A stretch of DNA of 18,778 nt from SVQP01 sp045658965 (GTDB lineage: Bacteria; Bacillota; Clostridia; Oscillospirales; CAG-272): positions 1 to 18,778 of the forward strand of contig JAZOVZ010000024.1 of NCBI GenBank assembly GCA_045658965.1, read 5' to 3'. The translations under genes were made by a program, and so were the position numbers. This document shows, one piece after another, positions 1 through 6,483 of this stretch. The notes under the pieces are model-generated. The model saw only the letters and a list, made by a program, of their open reading frames with translations, did not search any database and had not been told where the DNA came from. The stretch's first letter is position 1. Each line of letters opens with the position of its first letter.

Positions 1-42
1 CTGCTTTATCGCAGGTGCGCCGAGTGCTCTCTTTTTCTGTTA

Positions 43-858
43 TCACATATTCATCATCCAACGTCCTGCGTCGAGAATCCATCTCTCGCACTCGGGGCGT
101 TCGAGCACGGGCTGACCGTACGAGGTCTCCTTGTTGCAAAGAGCCAAGCCGTGCGGGCCGTAGGGGTAGACGTGCAGCTCAAAGGAAATGCCGTTGTCGG
201 CAAGCGCATGCGCGTAAACCAGTGAGTTCTGCACGGGCACCAGCCCGTCCTCGGCAGTGTGCCAGATAAAGGCGGGCGCGGTCTTGGCGTTTACGTGCTT
301 GTCCACGGAATAGTATGCGCGATCCTCGGCAGTAGCCTCAGCCGAGCCGCAAAGCAGATTGAACGAGCCTGCGTGACCGTAATGGTTGCTGGCAATCACG
401 GGATATCCCAGCACCGTACCGGTGGGGCGGTGCGCGTCGTTATCCTCGCAGCCAACAGCTGCGCGGATCTCGGGCAGATCAAACATGGTGCCGCAGGATG
501 CGGAAAGGTGACCGCCTGCGCTGTAGCCGTTGATAAAGATATAATTCGGGTCAACGTCGTACTCCTCGGCATGCTCGCGCAGGAACTTGACCGTCTTGCA
601 AGCCTGGATCAAGGGGCGGCAGTTTGCGGCGTTTTCGCAGATCGAGTAGCGCAGAATGAATACGTTAAATCCCTGCGAGAGGAACGAGAGCGCGATCGGC
701 TCAGCCTCGCGTGCGGAGAGAAAGGCGTATCCACCGCCGGGGCACACGATGACGGTGCGGCGAGAGGTGATCTGCAGCTCGGGGCTTTGATCGTGCAGGT
801 ATGCAGTCAGCGTACAATCGGGATATTCGGGGAAGGGGCAAAGAGTAAAATGCTTCAT
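43..858 (-). CDS. Alpha/beta hydrolase, esterase/acetyl-xylan-esterase-like
   Basis: A 271-residue cytosolic alpha/beta-hydrolase with no signal peptide. The oxyanion-hole segment PGGGY is at residues 40-44, the nucleophile elbow GYSAGGH places Ser113, and the likely acid and base are Asp204 (HTAEDGLVP) and His236 (YGPHGL). This arrangement is that of the BD-FAE/acetylesterase group (esterase D and acetyl-xylan esterase relatives), which hydrolyse acyl esters, often from decorated sugars; the exact substrate cannot be read. The start at 858 is supported by an AAAGGA ribosome binding site about 11 bases upstream and a promoter further up. It is divergent from the first CBM9-like surface protein gene, so a role in glycan deacetylation is plausible but inferred. 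The stop is TGA at 43-45, and the length is normal for the family. Confidence 0.88.
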   Translation of the reverse strand: MKHFTLCPFPEYPDCTLTAYLHDQSPELQITSRRTVIVCPGGGYAFLSAREAEPIALSFLSQGFNVFILRYSICENAANCRPLIQACKTVKFLREHAEEYDVDPNYIFINGYSAGGHLSASCGTMFDLPEIRAAVGCEDNDAHRPTGTVLGYPVIASNHYGHAGSFNLLCGSAEATAEDRAYYSVDKHVNAKTAPAFIWHTAEDGLVPVQNSLVYAHALADNGISFELHVYPYGPHGLALCNKETSYGQPVLERPECERWILDAGRWMMNM

Positions 859-890
859 ATTTGTGTACTTCCTTTCCGGTTATTAAGTCC

Positions 891-919
891 ATTATAGCAC
901 ACGTGTCGCGCAAATGCAA
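891..919 (-). promoter_or_regulatory. Promoter of the alpha/beta hydrolase gene
   Basis: On the minus strand, TTGCAT (919-914) lies 17 bp from a perfect TATAAT (896-891). The -10 is preceded by TG and one base (extended -10), which can compensate for the poor -35 box. It lies back to back with the promoter at 944-972, so the two divergent genes share a short control region. Confidence 0.65.
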
Positions 920-943
920 CGAGTTTGCAAAATTTTGCCTGTG

Positions 944-972
944 TTGACAAAGGGGTGGGTATGTGTTATAAT
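944..972 (+). promoter_or_regulatory. Consensus promoter of the first CBM9-like surface protein gene
   Basis: A perfect TTGACA (944-949), a 17-bp spacer and a perfect TATAAT (967-972) with an extended -10 TG at 964-965. Transcription should begin near 979, giving a leader of only about 19 bases before ATG 998, with the AAGGAG ribosome binding site at 985-990. Confidence 0.85.
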
Positions 973-997
973 GAAAAAAAGCGAAAGGAGCGAGAAT

Positions 998-2668
998 ATG
1001 AGAAAGCTGATTTCTTTGGCTGTTGCTGTCCTGCTGTTGGGCTCTGTTTGCATCATGCCTATTGCTGCCGAACGCGAGGAAGCAGGCGGTTATTACGAGT
1101 ATCCTGCCGAGAAAACAGACGAGATCCTTGCAGGCGAGGCGGGTGAAGCTTCTGTTCGGTGGAGCGTACCGTTTCAAATTATCACCCCTACGCTGGACGG
1201 CGTGATCAACCCGAATGAATATGCACCTTTTGACGGCTTTGAGGACTATATGACCTTGGCGGTTTCCCAAGGCTTGGGTGCCGACAAGGCAGACGAACTG
1301 TACGAAAAGGTGCAAAACGGCATTTTGGATGCATATTGGGGCTGGGATGACAGGTATTTATACTTAGCATTTGACGTGGATTGTGTGAACGGCTACAACT
1401 GCTCTCCCGAGCAGGACGTGTTGCTGTTTGCTTACAACTGTCTGCAGGTAGGTCTTGCCGACGTGGACGCCGAGGGCAGAGATCCCTCTTTTACCGAGCT
1501 TGGCTTTGGGCACGACGCGGAGCAGGACAGAAATATCACCTTTACCTGGAACGGCACTTATCAGTCAGATCAGGAAGACTTTGCGGGGAAATACGACCAA
1601 GAAGCCGGGCGCGTAACGTACGAGCTGCGTATTGATTTGCAGCAAGCACTCGGCATGGACCGTCCCCCCGACAACGGTGATCAATGCAATTTTGCATTTT
1701 CACTTGAGATTTCGGGTGATAATGATATCACGAACAGCGCACAGCTCATGTTTTGCCACGGTATAGCGGGGCAGTATTCCATGAAGCTTACCGAATATTT
1801 TGCGCGTATTACCTTCGAGGGACACCCAGGTCAAGTCGTCATCTCGCCCGGAGTTCCTCCTCCAAATATTACGACGGGAGAGATGGAGTACGAGCTGCGC
1901 GAGATGATGGATTTTTCCGATGCAGATGTTTTTGGCACCATGATCGGCGAGGGCGCGGCGCTTGAGCAGGTCACCGAAGGTGAGGACACCTTTCTGCGCA
2001 TTACTGCAAAAGAGGATGGCTGCTACGTCTACAGTACCGCATATCCCCGCAATTTGCTTTCGGATACCAAATATCTTGTGATCAAGTACCGCACGAATTC
2101 TCCCAAGGCGGGGGAATGCGGTGTGATCTGGAAAACAAGGCAAGCTCCTGAATATGATACGGTGCAGTGCTATACGACCTATATCGGAATCGATGGGGAG
2201 TGGAGATATGACATTCTGGACATGAGTGGTGAGTATGCATGGCGAGATTATATTATGAATCTTGGAATCGTGCCCTTCTACGGAAAGGACAACGTAGCAG
2301 GCGAAATCATGGACGTTGCTTGGATCAAGGCATATAGTTTAGACCCGTACGAGCTGTACCGCCCGCTCTTTGAAACCACCCCTGTGCCCGAAACAGGAAT
2401 GGGAGAGCCTACGTTTGCGCCAGACACGACCGCACCGACCGAGTCGATCGTACCTGATGAGGAGTTTGATACTTGGGAGACCGTTGAGACGCGGGAAGAA
2501 CCCGAAAATAAATTTGGCGGCTTGTTCTTTGAGGTGTTCGGCGACGATGTGCTTGCAGGCTGTCAAGGTGCGTCACTTGGCTGTAAAGGCGGTGGCTGCA
2601 ATGCCGTCACGGGCGGCTTGCTTGTATTTTGTCTGCTTGCCGCAGGCATTGTGTTCAGAAAAAAATGA
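998..2668 (+). CDS. Secreted CBM9-like surface protein, paralog A
   Basis: I choose ATG 998 (556 residues) because AAGGAG lies 7 bases upstream and the product then begins with a signal peptide (residues 1-24, MRKL, hydrophobic core, probable cleavage after PIAA). Longer in-frame starts would lie upstream of or inside the promoter. Residues about 58-275 resemble the family 9 carbohydrate-binding/DOMON-like beta-sandwich (TLDGVINPNEY, YLYLAFDVD, TYELRIDLQQALG). Residues about 300-450 form a second beta-rich domain I cannot name. A Pro/Thr/acidic linker (455-505) leads to a C-terminal tail (521-556) with three Cys (522, 529, 534), a hydrophobic span with a fourth Cys, and terminal RKK, suggesting anchoring at the cell surface. 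It is nearly colinear with the next gene (about 60-70% identical by eye). A glycan-binding role is inferred from the fold; no catalytic motif is visible. Confidence 0.82.
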   Translation: MRKLISLAVAVLLLGSVCIMPIAAEREEAGGYYEYPAEKTDEILAGEAGEASVRWSVPFQIITPTLDGVINPNEYAPFDGFEDYMTLAVSQGLGADKADELYEKVQNGILDAYWGWDDRYLYLAFDVDCVNGYNCSPEQDVLLFAYNCLQVGLADVDAEGRDPSFTELGFGHDAEQDRNITFTWNGTYQSDQEDFAGKYDQEAGRVTYELRIDLQQALGMDRPPDNGDQCNFAFSLEISGDNDITNSAQLMFCHGIAGQYSMKLTEYFARITFEGHPGQVVISPGVPPPNITTGEMEYELREMMDFSDADVFGTMIGEGAALEQVTEGEDTFLRITAKEDGCYVYSTAYPRNLLSDTKYLVIKYRTNSPKAGECGVIWKTRQAPEYDTVQCYTTYIGIDGEWRYDILDMSGEYAWRDYIMNLGIVPFYGKDNVAGEIMDVAWIKAYSLDPYELYRPLFETTPVPETGMGEPTFAPDTTAPTESIVPDEEFDTWETVETREEPENKFGGLFFEVFGDDVLAGCQGASLGCKGGGCNAVTGGLLVFCLLAAGIVFRKK

Positions 2669-2678
2669 CATAATTAGG

Positions 2679-2707
2679 GGAACGCTCATCAAAGGGCGTT
2701 CCTTTTT
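2679..2707 (+). terminator. Rho-independent terminator of paralog A
   Basis: A 9-bp stem (2679-2687 with 2694-2702, one G-U pair), a 6-base loop and five T at 2703-2707, starting 11 bases after the stop codon. It separates the two paralogous genes into independent transcription units. Confidence 0.88.
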
Positions 2708-2739
2708 GTGCGTTTTGTGTGGTTTTTTGCAAATCCCTA

Positions 2740-2768
2740 TTGACACATTGTGTAAAAATGAGTATAAT
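2740..2768 (+). promoter_or_regulatory. Perfect consensus promoter of the second CBM9-like surface protein gene
   Basis: TTGACA (2740-2745), a 17-bp spacer and TATAAT (2763-2768): both hexamers match the sigma-A consensus exactly. The predicted start is near 2775, giving a leader of about 52 bases. The AT-rich stretch before the -35 may act as an UP-like element. Confidence 0.88.
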
Positions 2769-2826
2769 ATGGTTAATAAGATGGCGTCATGTCACTTATG
2801 AAAAATTATTTTATAAGAGGTGCAAC

Positions 2827-4398
2827 ATGAAAAAACTGATGGCTTTGGCAATTGCTCTGCTCATGGTAGCGGCAATCTGCGCAATTCCCGCAGCTGCTGA
2901 TTTCCTCGACCTCGGCACTCTGTATGAGTACACCGCTGAGAAGTACGACGAGATCCTGGCAGGCGAAGCAGGTGAGGCTTCCATGAAGTGGAACGTTCCT
3001 TACCAGGCAATCACCCCCGTTCTGGACGGTGAGATCAAGAAGGACGAGTACGCTCGTTTTGAAAACTTTGAAGACTATATTGGCGTTTCCGCTACCTCCA
3101 GCTACGGCAAAGAGGCTACCGATGCTCTGTACGAGAAGGTAAAGGGCGGTTTCTTTGATGCTTACTGGTGCTGGGACGGTCAGTACCTGTACATGGCATT
3201 CGACATTGACGCAATCGACGGTTACGACTGCACTCCCTCTCAGGACGTTATGCTGTTCGCTTACAACTGCCTGCAGATCGGTCTTGCTGACGTTGATGCA
3301 GAGGGCAGAGACCCCTCTTACACCGAGCTTGGCTTTGGTTATAACCAGGAAAAGCAGGAAGACATCACCTTTACCTGGAACGGTCAGTACCTGTCCGGTG
3401 CAGACGATTTCACCGGTAAGTACGATGACGCTTCCAAGCGCGTAACCTACGAGCTGAGAATCGACCTGCAGCAGGCGCTGGGTTGGGAAAAGTACCCCGA
3501 GAACGGCGACCAGTGCAACTTCGCATTCGTTATGGAAGTTCAGGGCGAGAAGGATGAGAACAAGAATGCACAGGTTCTGTTCTGCCACGGTATCGGCGGT
3601 CAGTTCTCCCCCAAGCTTACCCAGTATTTCGCACGCATCACCTTTGAAGGCAAGCCTGAAGACGTTGTTATCAAGCCCGGCGAAATTCCCCAGGTATCTC
3701 CCGAAGACATGGAGTACGAGCTGCGTGAGATCATCAACTTCTCCGACACTAACGTATTCAACACCATGGTAGGCTCCGGCGCATCCGTTTCGCAGATCAC
3801 CGAGGGTGAGGAGACCTTCCTGCGCATTACCGCAGAGGAAGACGGCTGCTACGCATACAGCACCGCATACCCCAGAAACCTGCTTTCCGATGCAAGATAC
3901 CTTGTTATCAAGTACCGCACCAGCTCCGCAAAGGCTGAGGAGTGCGGCATTATCTGGCAGACCAGACAGGAGCCCGACTTCCGCGTTGAAGAGTGCTACT
4001 TTGATTTCACCACCCCTGACGGCAACTGGAACTATCTGATAGCTGATATGAACGGTGACGCTAAGTGGCAGGACTACATCCAGACCCTGGGTCTTGTTCC
4101 TTTCTACGATGAGGAAGGCGTTGCAGGCGAGACCTTTGATATCGCTTGGATCAAGTGCTACAACCAGGATCCCTACGATCTGTACGAGCAGTACATGCCC
4201 ACCACCGAAGAGACCACCGCTGAGCCCACCGATGAGACCACCGAGGGCGACGTTACCACCGATGCTCCCGAGCAGGGTGGCGAGCAGACCACTGCACCCG
4301 CAACCGAGAAGAAGGGCTGCAAGGGTGTTGTTGGCGCAGGCGTTCTGGCAGTAGTTGCTGTATTCGGCTGTGCAGTCGTTCTGAAGAAGAAGGACTAA
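2827..4398 (+). CDS. Secreted CBM9-like surface protein, paralog B, probably very highly expressed
   Basis: The start ATG 2827 (523 residues) has AAGAGG six bases upstream and gives a clear signal peptide (residues 1-24, cleavage after PAAA). The upstream in-frame extension would cover the promoter, so it is rejected. As in paralog A, a CBM9/DOMON-like domain (about 58-275) is followed by a second beta-rich domain (about 300-450). The linker at 458-496 is rich in Thr, Glu and Pro, typical of surface-exposed stalks. The tail (497-523) has a Gly-Cys pair, a hydrophobic span with one Cys, and terminal KKKD. The core around residues 145-171 is almost identical to A. Codon use is strongly biased to a few codons (AAG, CTG, GAC, TAC, GGT, ACC), far more than in A, which with a perfect promoter points to an abundant protein. 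Carbohydrate binding is inferred; no enzyme motif is seen. Confidence 0.84.
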   Translation: MKKLMALAIALLMVAAICAIPAAADFLDLGTLYEYTAEKYDEILAGEAGEASMKWNVPYQAITPVLDGEIKKDEYARFENFEDYIGVSATSSYGKEATDALYEKVKGGFFDAYWCWDGQYLYMAFDIDAIDGYDCTPSQDVMLFAYNCLQIGLADVDAEGRDPSYTELGFGYNQEKQEDITFTWNGQYLSGADDFTGKYDDASKRVTYELRIDLQQALGWEKYPENGDQCNFAFVMEVQGEKDENKNAQVLFCHGIGGQFSPKLTQYFARITFEGKPEDVVIKPGEIPQVSPEDMEYELREIINFSDTNVFNTMVGSGASVSQITEGEETFLRITAEEDGCYAYSTAYPRNLLSDARYLVIKYRTSSAKAEECGIIWQTRQEPDFRVEECYFDFTTPDGNWNYLIADMNGDAKWQDYIQTLGLVPFYDEEGVAGETFDIAWIKCYNQDPYDLYEQYMPTTEETTAEPTDETTEGDVTTDAPEQGGEQTTAPATEKKGCKGVVGAGVLAVVAVFGCAVVLKKKD

Positions 4399-4414
4399 TT
4401 TTACAAACAATTTC

Positions 4415-4452
4415 GTGTTGCAAGCACTTCGGTGCTTGCAACACCTTTTTTT
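4415..4452 (+). terminator. Very strong terminator of paralog B
   Basis: A perfect 13-bp stem (4415-4427 with 4432-4444) closed by a C(UUCG)G tetraloop, the exceptionally stable loop class, then one C and seven T to 4452. It lies 16 bases after the stop codon. Confidence 0.95.
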
Positions 4453-4462
4453 GTTATAATGG

Positions 4463-4491
4463 TAGACAAACCGATTGCCTTGTGCTATAAT
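4463..4491 (+). promoter_or_regulatory. Promoter of the M3 peptidase gene
   Basis: TAGACA (4463-4468), a 17-bp spacer and TATAAT (4486-4491) with TG at 4483-4484 as an extended -10. A second TATAAT at 4455-4460 has no matching -35. The start near 4498 leaves a leader of about 26 bases containing the ribosome binding site. Confidence 0.8.
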
Positions 4492-4523
4492 GAACGTAAT
4501 GATTCACAGAAGGGAGAACTTAC

Positions 4524-6203
4524 ATGAAAGTTTCACAAATTCCTTATAAGAGATTTACGCTGGAAGATGCGCAGGCTGCCTTTGAGGCATTTTGCAAGGC
4601 AAACGCTGCCGCTACGTGTGTAGAGGAGGTCGTTGCTGCAAAGAACGCTGTCATGGAGTGCATGATCGATTATTACACGCAGGCTTCCTTGGCAAACTGC
4701 CGCTTCACGCTTGATACCAGAGACGAGTTCTACGGTGCAGAGGTCGCGTATTACGACGAGATCGGTCCGCATATTGCGGGCATGCAGGCAGAGTATGGCA
4801 AGCTGCTTTTGTCCTCGCCTTTCCGTGCAGAGCTTGAAAAGCTGCTCAACCCCCGTATCTTCAAGTCGATTGAGGTCCAGCTTAAGTGCTTTGATCCCTG
4901 CATCATTGAGGATATGCAGGAGGAGAATGCGGTCACAACCGAGTATTCCAAGTTTATGTCCGAGATGAAGTTTGAGTTCCGCGGGCAGACCATGCCGCTT
5001 TCCGCGCTGCGCGGCAACCTTGAGGACGGTGACCGCGAGACAAGACGCGAGTGCGCAGAAGCCATCGGTCGCGGCTTGCAGGCAAATGCTGCACAGCTGG
5101 ACGAGTTTTATGACAAGCTGGTCAAGATCCGCCACAGAATTGCCACCAAGCTGGGATATGAAAACTTTATTGAGCTGGGCTACTACCGCATGGGCAGAAT
5201 GGACTATGATGCCGAAATGGTGCGCAAGTTCCGCGATAACGTCAAGGCCTCTCTTGTTCCTCGCGTCAAGGCGCTTAAGGAAAAGCTTGCCGAGGAGATG
5301 GATTACGGTACCTTCATGTTCTACGACGACGCGATCTGGATGGCAGGCGAGCAGCCCAAGCCCATGCTGGATAAGGACGGTATCTTCAAGGCAGCGCAGG
5401 AAATGTATGACGATATGAACCCCGTGGTGGGCAACTTCATGCGCGCCATGCAGGAGGCTGAGGCGTTTGACGTAGAGGCACGCGACGGCAAGTTCGGCGG
5501 CGGCTATTGCACCTGCTTCCCCAGATACAAGCAGCCCTTCATCCTTGCCAACTTCAACGGCTCTTGCGGTGACGTGGACGTTATGACGCATGAGTTCGGT
5601 CACGCGCTGGCAGCCAACTTTGCTTGCGAGCAGGATAACTTTGAGCTGGATGTGGGAGGCATGGAGACCGCAGAGTGCCACTCCATGAGCATGGAATTCC
5701 TTTGCTGGAAGTATATGGACAAGTTCTTTGGCGACAAGGCTCCCTTGTACCGCAAGCGTCATTTGCTTGACGCGCTGAGCTTTATTCCTTACGGTGTCAT
5801 CGTGGACGAGTTCCAGCACCTGATGTATGCAAATCCCGATATGACCCCCGCACAGCGTAAGCAGACCTATCTGGAGCTGGAGGCAAAGTACCGTCCTTAC
5901 ATGACGCTGACGGGCATTCCTTATCTCGAGGAGGGAACGAGATGGCAGTATCAGATGCACATCTACGAAAGCCCCTTCTATTACATCGACTACTGTCTGG
6001 CGCAGACGGTTGCCATCGGATTCCTTGTGGCATCGACCGAGGATTACGATTCCGCACTCTCCCGTTATCTGGAGTTTGCAAAGTGCGGCGGCACCAAGGC
6101 GTTTGAGCAGCTGATCGAGGATGCAGGTCTTGCGTCTCCCTTCAAGGACGGCGCACTTGAGATCCTTGCGGATAAGGCTGCAGAGATTGCAAAGAACGTA
6201 TAA
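4524..6203 (+). CDS. M3 family oligoendopeptidase (PepF-like metallopeptidase)
   Basis: A 559-residue cytosolic zinc peptidase that cleaves short oligopeptides, probably those imported from outside or left by protein turnover. The zinc motif HEFGH is at residues 356-360 and the third ligand is most likely Glu384 in METAECHS, 24 residues after the second His, the spacing seen in PepF-type enzymes. A Tyr/His-rich C-terminal part (QYQMHIYESPFYYIDY, about residues 475-490) matches the substrate-binding region of M3 peptidases. Length is normal for the shorter oligoendopeptidase group often described as M3 family but not strictly PepF. The start ATG 4524 has AGAAGGGAG seven bases upstream. There is no signal peptide. 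It is a single-gene unit with its own promoter and terminator. Confidence 0.93.
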   Translation: MKVSQIPYKRFTLEDAQAAFEAFCKANAAATCVEEVVAAKNAVMECMIDYYTQASLANCRFTLDTRDEFYGAEVAYYDEIGPHIAGMQAEYGKLLLSSPFRAELEKLLNPRIFKSIEVQLKCFDPCIIEDMQEENAVTTEYSKFMSEMKFEFRGQTMPLSALRGNLEDGDRETRRECAEAIGRGLQANAAQLDEFYDKLVKIRHRIATKLGYENFIELGYYRMGRMDYDAEMVRKFRDNVKASLVPRVKALKEKLAEEMDYGTFMFYDDAIWMAGEQPKPMLDKDGIFKAAQEMYDDMNPVVGNFMRAMQEAEAFDVEARDGKFGGGYCTCFPRYKQPFILANFNGSCGDVDVMTHEFGHALAANFACEQDNFELDVGGMETAECHSMSMEFLCWKYMDKFFGDKAPLYRKRHLLDALSFIPYGVIVDEFQHLMYANPDMTPAQRKQTYLELEAKYRPYMTLTGIPYLEEGTRWQYQMHIYESPFYYIDYCLAQTVAIGFLVASTEDYDSALSRYLEFAKCGGTKAFEQLIEDAGLASPFKDGALEILADKAAEIAKNV

Positions 6204-6208
6204 ACCCT

Positions 6209-6238
6209 AAAGGGGCTGATTGTTCAGCCCCTTTCTTT
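6209..6238 (+). terminator. Terminator of the M3 peptidase gene
   Basis: A perfect 11-bp stem (6209-6219 with 6224-6234), loop TTGT, and a T-rich tail interrupted by one C (to 6238). It starts six bases after the stop codon and abuts the repeat-like element that follows. Confidence 0.88.
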
Positions 6239-6354
6239 GCGCCTTCAAAAATCGTTGACTGCTGCGTTGCTCCCGGGAAGCGGCTCGACTTACGATAAGT
6301 AAGCCTTCGCCTTGCTTTTTGCGGTGCGCCTTGCATTCAAGCAATTTTTGCGCG
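6239..6354 (-). repeat. Intergenic repeat-like element, about 116 bp
   Basis: A non-coding block between the M3 peptidase terminator and the GH20 promoter. Its ends are imperfect inverted copies (GCGCCTTCAAAAATCG at 6239 and CAATTTTTGCGCG at 6342). Inside are a small palindrome CTTAC-GATAA-GTAAG (around 6289-6303), a CCCGGG site and two copies of CGCCTTGC on the plus strand. Its structure is that of a small non-autonomous interspersed repeat; I recall similar blocks between genes in related Clostridia but cannot verify copy number here. The strand is arbitrary. Confidence 0.5.
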
Positions 6355-6412
6355 GCTGTGGGATCGTGGATTGATCGCCCCTGTGTTTTTATGTCAAAAT
6401 TTTCTCTTTTTA

Positions 6413-6441
6413 TTGCAATTTTCCACACTTTGTGATACAAT
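6413..6441 (+). promoter_or_regulatory. Promoter of the GH20 hexosaminidase gene
   Basis: TTGCAA (6413-6418), a 17-bp spacer and TACAAT (6436-6441) with an extended -10 TG at 6433-6434. An AT-rich tract precedes the -35. Confidence 0.72.
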
Positions 6442-6483
6442 TAACATATATGATCGCTCCCGCGCGGAGAGAAAGGACACTTT

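Noticed and set aside
1..42. CTGC-TTTATC-GCAG hairpin and nearby T-rich CTCTCTTTTTCTG as a terminator
   Set aside because: The stem is four base pairs and is not directly followed by the T-run; any upstream unit is cut off by the window edge.
2384..2398. VPETG motif (residues 463-467) in paralog A as a sortase LPXTG-like signal
   Set aside because: It lies about 75 residues before the C-terminal hydrophobic span instead of directly before it, it starts with Val, and paralog B has no counterpart.
2806..4410. Long minus-strand open frame (534 codons) opposite paralog B; similar long antisense frames at 4533-5960, 7863-9287, 10479-11948 and, on the plus strand opposite asd, 15848-17089
   Set aside because: Each lies wholly or mostly opposite a well-supported gene, lacks a ribosome binding site or family motif, and arises from the codon bias of the real gene.
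4455..4460. Extra TATAAT just after the paralog B terminator as a second promoter
   Set aside because: The matching -35 position falls in the terminator stem and T-run and has no similarity to TTGACA.
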